The notes below the pieces were generated by a model. That model was given only the letters and a program-made list of their open reading frames with translations. It did no database searches and had not been told where the DNA came from. This document shows positions 1 through 9,494 of a DNA stretch of 64,000 nt, piece after piece. Source of the stretch: Gelidibacter maritimus. GTDB lineage: Bacteria > Bacteroidota > Bacteroidia > Flavobacteriales > Flavobacteriaceae. The translations under genes were made by a program, and so were the position numbers. The stretch covers positions 62,001 to 126,000 of the forward strand of contig NZ_JACGLT010000007.1 in assembly GCF_014062315.1 (NCBI RefSeq), written 5' to 3'. The stretch's first letter is position 1. Each line of letters opens with the position of its first letter.

Positions 1-847
1 TGGAATGCTCTCCCTCTTTTATGAGATCCATGGCATATTTCATTCTCAAGCTTATGACATATTGTTTGATCGTCGTTCCAAAACAGATTTTAAATTCTTT
101 TTTTAAGGCATATTCATTTAAATAAATCTGTTTCGATAACTCTTTTAAACTTGGGGCATTCACGTAGTTGGTGTCTAGAATACTTTTAGCCTCTTTCAAC
201 TTTTCAAAATTTTCATCTGAGATTTTTTGGGCTTGGGAGTTTAAATGGTATTGCTGATAAAGATCGAAATGCAGCAGAAGTAATTCTTGAATTTTATTTT
301 CGAGATAAAGACGTTTAAGTTCTCCTACATAATTACATTTGTCAATATCGTTGAGAACGGATTGAATCCATGTGGTAAAGGTGACATAAGAATCAAACAG
401 ACTGCAGCTTTTGCCTAATTTAATACTGTCAGAAAATTTATTAAGTAGACCAGAGTTTTTTGGGATCAATCTAAAGTATAACTCAAGTGAGAGGATAATG
501 ACGATCATATCTGATGGATTGACCTCAGGTATTCTAAATTTTTGTTCCATCGCTGGAGAAAAATGAACGTTGTGCGTGTTCACTGGAAATCTTTCTTTTT
601 CTTGGCTTCCCAATCCGCTTCTTGCGCACTCAAATATGAATTCCATGATAATGCAATCCCCATCCACCTTGAAACAATAATCACAGTCAGGTTCGAATTC
701 TATTGATACATCTAAGAGTAAAAAATTCCTGGAAAGGTGCTTTGAGCATTTAGAGCAGCCAATTTTAGTGTTGATAATCTTTATCTTATGTTCTTCCAGC
801 CAACCAGAGTCAATTGTTAAACGTCTTTTATGTGATTGATGAGGCAT
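1..847 (-). CDS. AraC-family regulator, PchR-like (partial, cut by window edge)
   Basis: The reverse strand is open from an ATG at 847 to the window edge, about 282 codons, with no stop. The N-terminal two thirds have no DNA-binding motif and contain cysteine pairs (residues near 31-34 and 60). From about residue 225 the sequence matches an AraC-type helix-turn-helix (SLKELSKQIYLNEYALKKEF, then F-G-x-T-I-K-Q-Y), and the second HTH helix is truncated. PchR-type regulators sense ferric siderophores and activate uptake genes. This one is divergent from a siderophore ABC and TonB operon, which fits that role. The start is uncertain because the frame stays open a little upstream. A degraded relative of its HTH lies at 12846-13022. 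Confidence 0.85.
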   Translation of the reverse strand, partial: MPHQSHKRRLTIDSGWLEEHKIKIINTKIGCSKCSKHLSRNFLLLDVSIEFEPDCDYCFKVDGDCIIMEFIFECARSGLGSQEKERFPVNTHNVHFSPAMEQKFRIPEVNPSDMIVIILSLELYFRLIPKNSGLLNKFSDSIKLGKSCSLFDSYVTFTTWIQSVLNDIDKCNYVGELKRLYLENKIQELLLLHFDLYQQYHLNSQAQKISDENFEKLKEAKSILDTNYVNAPSLKELSKQIYLNEYALKKEFKICFGTTIKQYVISLRMKYAMDLIKEGEHS

Positions 848-950
848 ACCATGTGCTTTATTAAAATCTGTAATATTCCAATTATATTAAAAAGGTTTCC
901 ACTTCTATTAAACATCATTTACAGGTCCTTTCTATTTTTGTGTAAATATA

Positions 951-969
951 ATTTAAACTTAGTCTAAAT
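951..969. promoter_or_regulatory. Near-perfect 19-bp dyad, candidate iron-regulator operator
   Basis: The core TTTAAACTTAGTCTAAA (952-968) is an inverted repeat around T960, with mismatches only at two symmetrical positions, and bases 951 and 969 extend the match. It lies in the gap between the PchR-like gene and the first permease gene, about 45 bp before the permease ATG. Size, symmetry and AT-rich arms resemble DtxR/Fur-class metalloregulator boxes. That is inference: the cognate regulator is not in the window. Confidence 0.5.
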
Positions 970-1010
970 AAGAATAAGATTATTTTAAAATATAGAACAA
1001 GCAAAAAAAA

Positions 1011-2045
1011 ATGATAAAAGCACTCCAAAAAGTCTCTAATAAAATGTTGTTTAATGAATCAACATCTGCCTCGGGAGTTTCTTCAATGAAAGGCAATAAG
1101 CTAAAAATAAGGCATCTTTTGATCGCACTGTTATTAGGGGCATCTGTGGTTTCGATTTTTGTGGGAGTGGCTGATATTTCAGTTTTTGATATTTTAACTG
1201 GGGATGCTGATAAATTATTTTTAATAAGTGCAAGTCGATTTCCACGCACCATTTCTTTGGTCCTGGCAGGAATTGGAATGAGTGTTTCTGGATTAATCAT
1301 GCAACAACTCACGCGCAACAAGTTTGTATCTCCAACGACTGCAGGTTCTCTGGATGCGGCACAGTTGGGGCTTTTATTGGGTTTGATCTTAATTCCGTCA
1401 GCCGGGACGCTTATGAAAGGTGGATTTGCCTTTGTCTTTACGTTTGCAGCAAGTTTACTGTTCTTAAAGATTGTCGACAGCATCCGAATTCGGAATGTCA
1501 TTTTTGTTCCGCTTGTAGGTTTGATGTTTGGAGCCATTCTGAATTCCGTAGCCACTTTCTTTGCTATAAACCTCAATATCGTTCAGGATGTCAATGCATG
1601 GATGATGGCAGACTTTTCTGGGGTTCTAAGCGGCAGGTATGAAATGATTTATTTCAGCCTTCCAGCAGTTGCAATAACTTATCTCTATGCCAATAAGTTC
1701 ACTTTAATTGGAATGGGTGAAGATTTTTCAAAAAACTTAGGACTTAATTACCGGTTCGTAATGAACCTTGGTCTCTTTAGTGTATCTCTTACTTTAAGCG
1801 CTATCGTACTTACCGCAGGTGCCATTCCTTTTTTGGGGTTGGTGGTTCCAAATTTGGTAACCATGATTTACGGGGATAATATTAAGAAAGTTCTACCTGA
1901 AATCGCACTCTTTGGAGCGATTTTCCTACTCACATGTGACATTATCGGGCGTCTGGTTATCTATCCTTTTGAGATACCCATTGGACTCATGGTAGGTATA
2001 GTAGGTGGTGCTATTTTTCTAATTATGTTACTGCGAAGAAGATGA
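1011..2045 (+). CDS. FecCD-type siderophore ABC transporter permease 1
   Basis: This is an inner-membrane permease of the FecCD/BtuC family with many hydrophobic helices. It carries the family stretches A-S-R-F-P-R-T near residue 78 (first helix end) and G-A-I-P-F-L-G-L-V-V-P-N near residue 272. It resembles permeases of the VctD/YclN type that import catecholate siderophores. ATG 1011 follows an A-rich leader typical of Bacteroidota, but an in-frame ATG at 1086 would give about 319 residues, closer to the usual family length and starting just before the first helix, so the start is uncertain. The stop overlaps the next gene by 4 bp (ATGA), showing an operon with coupled translation. Confidence 0.93.
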   Translation: MIKALQKVSNKMLFNESTSASGVSSMKGNKLKIRHLLIALLLGASVVSIFVGVADISVFDILTGDADKLFLISASRFPRTISLVLAGIGMSVSGLIMQQLTRNKFVSPTTAGSLDAAQLGLLLGLILIPSAGTLMKGGFAFVFTFAASLLFLKIVDSIRIRNVIFVPLVGLMFGAILNSVATFFAINLNIVQDVNAWMMADFSGVLSGRYEMIYFSLPAVAITYLYANKFTLIGMGEDFSKNLGLNYRFVMNLGLFSVSLTLSAIVLTAGAIPFLGLVVPNLVTMIYGDNIKKVLPEIALFGAIFLLTCDIIGRLVIYPFEIPIGLMVGIVGGAIFLIMLLRRR

Positions 2046-2992
2046 GAAACAACAGTAGAAATATTATGTTGATAAGTAGTCTTGCCATTGTTTCGATGGT
2101 GTTCTATCTGTTTTTCAGCTTAGGGAATAGTTGGGAGTTTGCTCTGCATTACAGAGGCATGAAACTGGCAGCTATCGTAGTGGTATCATGTAGTGTAGCT
2201 TATTCCACTGTTACATTTCAGACCTTGACCACAAATCGGATTCTCACGCCTTCCATTATGGGCTTCGAATCGGTCTTTATGCTACTACAAACCCTTTTGG
2301 TTTTCATTTATGCGTCTGAATCATTTAAGGCCGTGAATAACCTTGAGAATTTCCTATTGTCCATTGTCTGCATGGTCGGTTTTGCCTTTGTTCTTTACAT
2401 GCTCATCTATCGTAAAGGGGTCAGGAATATGTATTTGCTTCTATTGATTGGATTGGTGCTTGGAATACTCCTTAATACCCTGAGCTCCTTTTTGCAATTA
2501 CTTATTGATCCCAATAATTTCTTTATTGTTCAAGGGAAGATGTTTGCATCCTTCAGCAATATCAATCAGGATCTTCTTGCCTACGCCTTGTTTATCCTCG
2601 GGATAACCATATTACTGAGTTTCCGATATATAAAGCGGTTGAATATTCTGGCTTTGGGAAGAGATCAAGCTATTAATCTTGGACTTAACTATAACAAAAA
2701 CATTCGACTGTTCTTAGTGGTTATTGCCGTACTGGTGTCAGTGTCCACTGCTCTTGTGGGACCTGTGCTTTTCTTGGGCTTATTGGTTAGCAATCTGACC
2801 TATGAGATCCTGAATACCTATAAACACGAAGTGATCATTCCTGTTTGTGCATTAGTGACACTTGTTGTTTTGGTCGGAGGTCAATTTTTAACCGAATATA
2901 TCTTTGAGCTTTCCACGCCTATCAGTACAATCATCAATTTTATAGGTGGGATTTATTTTGTGTACTTATTAATAAGAAGAAAAAAATTATGA
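2042..2992 (+). CDS. FecCD-type siderophore ABC transporter permease 2
   Basis: This is the second FecCD-family permease, 316 residues, with about nine or ten predicted membrane helices. It has the conserved G-P-V-L-F-L-G-L-L-V-S-N segment near residue 240, equivalent to the family's coupling region before the last helices, and a short basic tail (RRKKL). It pairs with the upstream permease as the usual heterodimer of catecholate siderophore importers (VctG/YclO-like). It overlaps both neighbours by 4 bp. Start ATG 2042 is fixed by the ATGA overlap. Confidence 0.93.
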   Translation: MRNNSRNIMLISSLAIVSMVFYLFFSLGNSWEFALHYRGMKLAAIVVVSCSVAYSTVTFQTLTTNRILTPSIMGFESVFMLLQTLLVFIYASESFKAVNNLENFLLSIVCMVGFAFVLYMLIYRKGVRNMYLLLLIGLVLGILLNTLSSFLQLLIDPNNFFIVQGKMFASFSNINQDLLAYALFILGITILLSFRYIKRLNILALGRDQAINLGLNYNKNIRLFLVVIAVLVSVSTALVGPVLFLGLLVSNLTYEILNTYKHEVIIPVCALVTLVVLVGGQFLTEYIFELSTPISTIINFIGGIYFVYLLIRRKKL

Positions 2993-3756
2993 TTGAAATA
3001 AAGAATATTTCAAAGCACTATGGAGATCACGTCGTCCTAAATGATATTTCGCTGCGTTTCCCTAAAGGCAAAATCACATCGCTGATTGGAAGCAACGGCA
3101 CAGGAAAAAGTACCCTACTGTCCATTATGAGCCGTTTGCTCGTGCAGGATAATGGAGAGGTGTTTGTTAATGAAAAAAAGAACACCGACTACAAAAGCGC
3201 TGTGCTCTCCCAGCATTTATCCATTCTTAAGCAATTTAACAATATAGAGCTAAAACTCACTGTAAAGGAATTGGTCTCCTTTGGTCGATTTCCGTATTCA
3301 CAGGGACGTCTGTCAGAAGAAGATCATGAAAAGATAGAAGAAACCTTAGGTTTTCTCGATTTAATTGAACTTCAAGACATGTATTTGGAAGCATTGAGCG
3401 GTGGGCAAAGACAAAGAGCGTATTTGGCCATGGTTGTAGCACAAGACACTGAATATATTCTTTTGGATGAGCCGCTGAACAATTTAGATATGCGCCATTC
3501 TGTTCAAATAATGAAGATACTAAGGAAACTGACGGAGGTTCTCGGCAAAACCATAATTGTGGTATTACACGATATCAATTTTGCCTCGCACTATTCCGAT
3601 TATATAGCAGCCCTCAAAAACGGGAGGGTCAAATATTTTGGTAAGGCCAATGAAATTATCAACGAGGACATTTTAAAGGATCTCTTCGGAATCAGCTTCT
3701 GCATTTCCCAAAGCAACGGAAAAAAACTTTGCAATTACTTTAATCACTTTAATTAA
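2989..3756 (+). CDS. Siderophore ABC transporter ATP-binding protein
   Basis: This is a 255-residue ABC ATPase of the FepC/FhuC/YclP class, the cytoplasmic motor of the importer. It has Walker A GSNGTGKST at residues 34-42, the Q-loop near residue 75, signature LSGGQRQRA near 136, Walker B YILLDEPLN near 157 and the H-loop in VVLHDINFA near 190. All motor residues look intact. It overlaps the preceding permease by 4 bp and is followed 12 bp later by the binding-protein gene, completing a two-permease, ATPase and binding-protein set. Confidence 0.95.
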   Translation: MIEIKNISKHYGDHVVLNDISLRFPKGKITSLIGSNGTGKSTLLSIMSRLLVQDNGEVFVNEKKNTDYKSAVLSQHLSILKQFNNIELKLTVKELVSFGRFPYSQGRLSEEDHEKIEETLGFLDLIELQDMYLEALSGGQRQRAYLAMVVAQDTEYILLDEPLNNLDMRHSVQIMKILRKLTEVLGKTIIVVLHDINFASHYSDYIAALKNGRVKYFGKANEIINEDILKDLFGISFCISQSNGKKLCNYFNHFN

Positions 3757-3768
3757 AACTATAAAACC

Positions 3769-4704
3769 ATGAAAATTTATTCAACCACATTAATTATATG
3801 TTCTCTTTTAGCATTGTTCTCATGCAACAACGCCACCAAAAAAAAGGACACAGTTACTAATATTGAAACAATCAGCATTATTCACGGATTAGGAACCGAT
3901 GAAGTCCCTCAAGATCCCGATCGACTTGTAGTGCTTAATTTTGCAACATTGGAAAATTTGGAACTGATCAATACCAATATTGTCGGAATTCCAAAGCAGG
4001 CCGTCCCCCAATATCTAAGTCGATTTTCTGAAGATGATGACATCATCAATGTGGGCAGTTTGGTGGAGGTCAATCTGGAAACCATCAATGAACTACAGCC
4101 TGATTTAATCATTTCAGGCACACGACTATCAGACTCCTATCCTGCATTTTCGAAAATAGCACCTACAATCTATAATAATTTTGATACCAAGGATCCTTTA
4201 GGCGCCCTTAAAAAAGATTTGGATGCCTTAGGGGCCATTTTTAAAACGGAGGATGTGTTTGATAAAGCATTTGCTGATCTGGAAACCAAGATAAAATTTG
4301 TTAAGACTAAAATTGCAAATTCCAATGAAACTGCTCTGGTGGTTTTGCACAATAAGGGACGATTTAGTGCCTATGGCAGTGGTTCGAGATTTGGGCTCGT
4401 GCATGATATTTTAGGCGTTAAAGAAGCTGCGCCTGGTTTGGACACACATCTTCACGGTACTCGAGCTTCCAGTGAGTTTATTCAAAAAATCAATCCAGAT
4501 ATTTTATTTATAGTAGATAGAAGTGCTGCGATAGGGGATCAACCCTTGAACACATCTGATATTGAGAATGAACTGATTCAGCATACAAAAGCATTTAAAA
4601 ACAAAAAAATCATCTACCTGAACTCAGAAGCATGGTATCTATCTGGAACTGGAGGAATCACTTCCATGAATATAATGGTGGATGAGGTAGCCTCGGCTTT
4701 TTAA
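3769..4704 (+). CDS. Siderophore-binding lipoprotein (periplasmic binding protein)
   Basis: This is a 311-residue type III substrate-binding protein of the FepB/CeuE/YclQ type. An N-terminal signal ends in the lipobox LFSC (Cys near residue 19), so it should be anchored to a membrane. Family landmarks include D-P-D-R-L-V-V-L-N-F near residue 48, V-N-L-E-T-I-N-E-L-Q-P-D-L-I-I near 103 and the C-terminal W-Y-L-S-G-T-G-G. The CeuE/VctP resemblance suggests a catecholate ligand, which is inference. It is the last gene of the transport cassette, followed by an 83-bp gap. Confidence 0.92.
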   Translation: MKIYSTTLIICSLLALFSCNNATKKKDTVTNIETISIIHGLGTDEVPQDPDRLVVLNFATLENLELINTNIVGIPKQAVPQYLSRFSEDDDIINVGSLVEVNLETINELQPDLIISGTRLSDSYPAFSKIAPTIYNNFDTKDPLGALKKDLDALGAIFKTEDVFDKAFADLETKIKFVKTKIANSNETALVVLHNKGRFSAYGSGSRFGLVHDILGVKEAAPGLDTHLHGTRASSEFIQKINPDILFIVDRSAAIGDQPLNTSDIENELIQHTKAFKNKKIIYLNSEAWYLSGTGGITSMNIMVDEVASAF

Positions 4705-4787
4705 GGGGATTATTAAATGCACACTAATTAATTTTTGACAGTGCTATCTCAATACAAAGGTGGTGCAACCAATAAACATATCAAATA

Positions 4788-5609
4788 ATGAACGAGAACA
4801 AATATCCACAAGCAATCAGATCCGTGTTTACGGTAACGAGAAAAACATATATCACTCCGACATATATAAGGGTTTTTTTAACAGGGGAGAATGTCCACCT
4901 TATTGCTAAAACTACGGTAGGAGCGAACAATAAGATATTGATTCCTCCTCCAGGAATTGAAGAAATACATTTTCCAAAATGGGATGCCTATAGCGAAGCA
5001 TGGATAGCCCCATCCGAATCCCTACGACCCATTGTCCGCACCTACACCCATAGGGGGATTGATCTGGCCTCCAATGAAATTTGGATTGATTTTATTGCTC
5101 ACGGTGATGAAGGTCCGGCCTCAGCATGGGCCATAAGTGCCAAGAAAGGCGATAGCCTGGGAATTATGATGAAACGCGAAAAAAAGGAATTGTTCCCTCA
5201 GGTAGATTCCTATTTTCTCGTGGGGGATGCTACTGCGCTTCCTGTACTTTCTGTCATTTTGGAACAGTTGCCGGCTAATGCAGAAGGTGTTGCAATTATA
5301 GAGGTCAACAGCAAGGCGGATGAGCAAGTTCTCTCAACCAAGGCAGACATCCAAACTATCTGGGTACATAACAAAGAGCCACAAAATGGCAGTCAACTTG
5401 CACAATCTGCAAAAATGCTTGAACTCCCAACAACATCGCGTTTTGCCTATATAGCCGCGGAATTTGCCACGGTAAAGGAACTCCGAAATTACTTCCGAAA
5501 GGAAAAACACTGGAGCACAGAAGAGCTTTATGCCTATTCTTATTGGAAGGCGGGCGTTTCTGAGGATAGGTCTGTAACTGACAGAAGAAAAGAATCGGTG
5601 GCCTCTTAA
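4788..5609 (+). CDS. Siderophore-interacting protein, ViuB/SIP-type flavin reductase
   Basis: This is a 273-residue protein of the siderophore-interacting family (FAD-binding 9 domain followed by the SIP domain). The flavin-binding motif R-T-Y-T-H-R lies near residues 86-91, the H-G-D-E-G-P-A-S-A-W-A stretch near 106-116, and the nucleotide-binding D-A-T-A-L-P segment near 148. These cytoplasmic enzymes reduce Fe(III)-siderophore so that iron can be released without destroying the ligand. Its place between the ABC importer and the TonB receptor supports this role. The protein is full length. Confidence 0.92.
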   Translation: MNENKYPQAIRSVFTVTRKTYITPTYIRVFLTGENVHLIAKTTVGANNKILIPPPGIEEIHFPKWDAYSEAWIAPSESLRPIVRTYTHRGIDLASNEIWIDFIAHGDEGPASAWAISAKKGDSLGIMMKREKKELFPQVDSYFLVGDATALPVLSVILEQLPANAEGVAIIEVNSKADEQVLSTKADIQTIWVHNKEPQNGSQLAQSAKMLELPTTSRFAYIAAEFATVKELRNYFRKEKHWSTEELYAYSYWKAGVSEDRSVTDRRKESVAS

Positions 5610-5645
5610 ACCACTGTGAATTATTTAATTATCATTAAACTAACC

Positions 5646-8030
5646 ATGAAGAACTTTTTAATTTTTAGCTTATTGGTATTTGCCATCCATTCTACCTGTG
5701 CCCAGCATGCCATGGCTTCGATCTCAGGAAGAGTCGTTTCGGAAGATGGAAAGGTAATGGCTGATACTTATGTCTATTTAGAGAATACATCCTATTATGT
5801 GGAAACAAATGAAATAGGAAAGTACAGACTACAAGTACCGGTTGGAAATTATACGCTTATATCTGTCAGTATGGGGTTTGTAAAGGAGACCTTCGCTATT
5901 TCATTATATGAAAATCAAGAAATAATCCATGATTTTGTCATGGTCGCCGATAAAAACATGATTTTGGATGAGGTAAGATTGCAAGGAAAATCGAAGATAC
6001 AGAAAGTGCGTGAAACCGCTTATAATGTGGTAGCCCTCGATGCCAAAGGCCATTATAACACCACGACTGATCTTTCTTCATTATTGGAGAAGGCTTCAGG
6101 GGTCAAGGTAAGGTCAACAGGCGGTGTTGGTTCTGATGCGTCCATTAGTTTAAATGGTTTTACAGGAAAACATGTAAAGGTGTTTATAGATGGTGTACCG
6201 ATGAGTGGCCTTGGCTCCGCGTTCCAAATAAATAATATTGCACTAAATATTGCAGATCGGATTGAAGTGTATAAGGGTGTGGTGCCAATAGAACTTGGCT
6301 CTGATGCGTTGGGTGGTGCCATCAATATTATTACCAACCAAAACTCAAACACTTATCTGGATGCCTCGTATTCTTATGGATCGTTTAATACCCATAAATC
6401 CAATATAAATTTGGGGTATACAGCTGCCTCAGGATTTACAAGTCGTTTGAATGTGTTTCAAAATTATTCGGACAATTCCTATAAAGTAAAAACCAATCTA
6501 CTTGATCTGGAAACAAATTCCTATTCTAAAGAAGAACATTGGTTTAAACGGTTCCATGATCGTTATAGAAATGAAACGGCCATAGCTAAGGTAGGCATTG
6601 TCAACAAAACCTGGGCAGATAAGTTTCTTTTTGGAGTAACGATAGGGCAGGAGAACGCCGATATACAGAATGCCAATCTAATGAAAATTGTATATGGTGG
6701 AAAAGAGCGGGAGTCTAGTAGTGTGATTCCTTCCTTTGAGTATAATAAGGCAAACTTGTTCACTCAAGGTTTAAAGCTTTCAATAATGGCAAACTATAGT
6801 CAGGTTAGAAATAAAAACAGAGACACTTTGGCTAGGCAGTACAACTGGCTGGGAGATTATAGAAATAAAACGTCCAAGGGTGAAGGGCAATATTCACTCG
6901 GCAAATTTGAAAATAATAATGGGACCATAATTTCAAATCTTTCGTATAGAATTAATCCAAAACATCATTTTGCCTTGAATAATACATTTAGTGCTTTTGA
7001 GCGAAAATCCTCAGATGCGGTTGCCAATTCTGAAACAAGTTCGGAAGCGGATAACTTTAAACGGGCCAATAGCAAAAACGTGCTCGGCGCATCTTATACC
7101 GTTGCGCCGTATCGTCAATGGAACACGTCATTGTTTGGTAAATATTATTCCGTAAATGTTACCGGTCCCATTGATATTTCAAACACCACGACGCCAGAAT
7201 ATGAGGAGGGATCGCGGAGCTTTAATTCAAGTGGCTATGGTTTGGCCACCAGTTATCTTTTTAGAAATGAACTTCAACTCAAGGTGTCTTTTGAAAAAAC
7301 ATATAGGTTACCTACCACCAATGAGCTTTTTGGTGATGAAGTTTTAGAAACAGGAGATGCTTCTCTCAAAGCGGAACATAGCCAAAACATCAATTTCAAT
7401 ATGTCTTATAATTATTCCTTTAATCAAAACCATTCTTTATATGCCGACGTGGGGTTTATTTACAGAAATATTCAAGATTATATAAGACGGCAAATTGAAC
7501 AGAGGTATGGGGGCGCGTTTTATACCAATCATGGCCAAGTGCAGAATGTAGGCGTGGATATTGAAACTCGTTATTATTATAAGGATAACTTTTCGGCCGG
7601 TGCCAATCTGACTTACCAAAACATTCGAAACATGGAGCGCTATTCCTCAACGGGACAAGAGGTTATTTACTTTAAGGATAGGATGCCCAACGTCCCTTAC
7701 TTCTTTGGGAATCTTGATGCTGATTACAATATTAAGAAGTTGTGGGGAGAAGGAAACAGCCTTTCCATTGGCTACGCCTCTCAATACATACATGAGTTTT
7801 TTCGGCAATGGGAAAGTGAAGGAGCCGCAAATTCCAAAAAGATAATTCCCACCCAATGGTCACATGATATAAGTCTGACCTATTCCATTAAAAATGGAAC
7901 TTATAACATTTCCCTGGAAGCGAAAAACATCACTAATGAGATGCTTTTTGATAATTATAGTTTGCAAAAACCAGGAAGAAGTTTCGCCGTTAAACTAAGA
8001 TATTTTATAAATAATAATTCCAATAATTAA
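5646..8030 (+). CDS. TonB-dependent siderophore receptor
   Basis: This is an outer-membrane receptor of about 794 residues from ATG 5646, which begins a clean signal peptide (MKNFLIFSLLVFAIHSTCAQ). An in-frame ATG 30 bp earlier would only add a non-signal extension. A carboxypeptidase-like N-terminal domain (S-I-S-G-R-V-V-S-E-D-G) is followed by the plug (A-S-G-V-K-V-R, then G-S-D-A-L-G-G-A-I-N-I-I-T near residue 220) and a 22-strand barrel ending in K-L-R-Y-F-I. The plug and barrel arrangement is of the FepA/CirA type rather than the SusC type. Together with the ABC importer and reductase it gives a complete route for a ferric siderophore. Confidence 0.93.
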   Translation: MKNFLIFSLLVFAIHSTCAQHAMASISGRVVSEDGKVMADTYVYLENTSYYVETNEIGKYRLQVPVGNYTLISVSMGFVKETFAISLYENQEIIHDFVMVADKNMILDEVRLQGKSKIQKVRETAYNVVALDAKGHYNTTTDLSSLLEKASGVKVRSTGGVGSDASISLNGFTGKHVKVFIDGVPMSGLGSAFQINNIALNIADRIEVYKGVVPIELGSDALGGAINIITNQNSNTYLDASYSYGSFNTHKSNINLGYTAASGFTSRLNVFQNYSDNSYKVKTNLLDLETNSYSKEEHWFKRFHDRYRNETAIAKVGIVNKTWADKFLFGVTIGQENADIQNANLMKIVYGGKERESSSVIPSFEYNKANLFTQGLKLSIMANYSQVRNKNRDTLARQYNWLGDYRNKTSKGEGQYSLGKFENNNGTIISNLSYRINPKHHFALNNTFSAFERKSSDAVANSETSSEADNFKRANSKNVLGASYTVAPYRQWNTSLFGKYYSVNVTGPIDISNTTTPEYEEGSRSFNSSGYGLATSYLFRNELQLKVSFEKTYRLPTTNELFGDEVLETGDASLKAEHSQNINFNMSYNYSFNQNHSLYADVGFIYRNIQDYIRRQIEQRYGGAFYTNHGQVQNVGVDIETRYYYKDNFSAGANLTYQNIRNMERYSSTGQEVIYFKDRMPNVPYFFGNLDADYNIKKLWGEGNSLSIGYASQYIHEFFRQWESEGAANSKKIIPTQWSHDISLTYSIKNGTYNISLEAKNITNEMLFDNYSLQKPGRSFAVKLRYFINNNSNN

Positions 8031-8048
8031 TTCTAAAACAATAATATA

Positions 8049-9362
8049 ATGAGAGTATCAAAATTAAATTTCAAAAAACAAAACGTTTTTATAAGCGCCG
8101 CGCTTGCTATGTCACTATGTTTTTATAACTGTAGTAGCGATGATAGTGTACCGGGAGTGGAACCAGACCCCAATGAGAGTGGTTTCCATTTCTTCGTTTC
8201 CGCAGAAGGAGAGTCTGCTGAATATTTACTGACGACCGACAATTTGGAGGAAGGGAATCTTTCTATTGCAGGGAATGGCCAAGAGCTTGAACAATCAGGA
8301 TATACCTGGATATGTAATGACAATCCCTCAGCGGCTATTGGTTTGATTTATCAACAAGGTGATCCTGGCGTAGGCTTGGGATACAACTTGAACGATATGG
8401 GGCAACTCAATGAACTGGGACAGTTTCAGATTACCTCACGTTTTACTTCGTATGGGTTCTTTAATAATAAGGCGATTACCAGTGTGGGAGGGCAAACGCC
8501 AGTGGACAGTGACGGTAATTCACTTTTGGATGACAACGGAAATGAAAGAAGTGATGGTGTCACCTTTAATTTGATTGATTTGGAGAACAATCTTGCACTG
8601 CAGGAAAGGACGATAACAACTTTGAATATAGTGCATGAAGGAGAACAAGCAACATTATCTGGCATTGTAGACTTAGGTAATGGTGAGTTTTTAACCGGAC
8701 TTGTGGTTTCAAAACCAAAAGATCCTAATGCAGGAGGAGGTTCAAGTACAGGAGTAATAACTTACCCTGACAGTGTGTGGGTGGCAAAATATGATGCCAA
8801 CTTGATACTGAAAACTATTTATCGTGACGACCGAATCAGTTATTCTTCAGGACGCTTTAGGTCTCAATATTATTCTCAAATAGGAAAATCTGATAATGGT
8901 GATGTGTATGTGTTTTCTGGATCTTATGATGAAAATACTACCCACCCTGCTGGCGCCTTAAAGATTGATAAAGGCGCAGACGCTTTTGATGCTGCTTATT
9001 ACTTTAACATTCAAGAACTGTCAGACGGCTATAAATTCAGGAAAGTTCACCATATCACCAAAGATTACTTTCTCTTGGAGTTTTATAATGATATAGAAGT
9101 TGCATCTACTGGAGCCGCAACACAATATGGTATCGTGAAAATGGAGGATAAAATCTTTAATTGGTTAAATGGCATGCCTTCAAAAAATGCCATTGTAAGC
9201 ACTGGTTTGCCTGCTTCCCATGAAGGCAAGCTCTATTTTCCAATTACAGTAGAAGGTGAAAACCCTGCCATTTATAGTATTGACCCTGTTTCAGCAACGG
9301 CAACAAAGGGGATTTCGGTTATGGCTACAAATATCAGGGCCGTTGGCGTACTATCTTACTAG
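8049..9362 (+). CDS. DUF4374-like exported lipoprotein of siderophore locus
   Basis: This is a 437-residue protein with a signal peptide and a lipobox-like FYNCSSDD near residue 27. The remainder has repeated beta-strand and turn segments (for example V-W-V-A-K-Y-D-A-N, and G-A-L-K-I-D-K-G-A), suggesting a beta-propeller. It resembles the DUF4374 lipoproteins that commonly follow TonB receptors for iron chelates in Bacteroidota. The gene starts 18 bp after the receptor stop and is probably co-transcribed. A surface role in binding or handling the siderophore is inference. Confidence 0.75.
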   Translation: MRVSKLNFKKQNVFISAALAMSLCFYNCSSDDSVPGVEPDPNESGFHFFVSAEGESAEYLLTTDNLEEGNLSIAGNGQELEQSGYTWICNDNPSAAIGLIYQQGDPGVGLGYNLNDMGQLNELGQFQITSRFTSYGFFNNKAITSVGGQTPVDSDGNSLLDDNGNERSDGVTFNLIDLENNLALQERTITTLNIVHEGEQATLSGIVDLGNGEFLTGLVVSKPKDPNAGGGSSTGVITYPDSVWVAKYDANLILKTIYRDDRISYSSGRFRSQYYSQIGKSDNGDVYVFSGSYDENTTHPAGALKIDKGADAFDAAYYFNIQELSDGYKFRKVHHITKDYFLLEFYNDIEVASTGAATQYGIVKMEDKIFNWLNGMPSKNAIVSTGLPASHEGKLYFPITVEGENPAIYSIDPVSATATKGISVMATNIRAVGVLSY

Positions 9363-9494
9363 TAAATTGAGATAGCTTATAAACTGTCGCTTAGATTCTC
9401 TAGTATCATCTCAGAGTATTCAGTAGGAATAGAGGAGATACGGAGGATCCCGTGGCAGTGTATTATTCAAAATATTAATCTAAGCGTATTTCTG

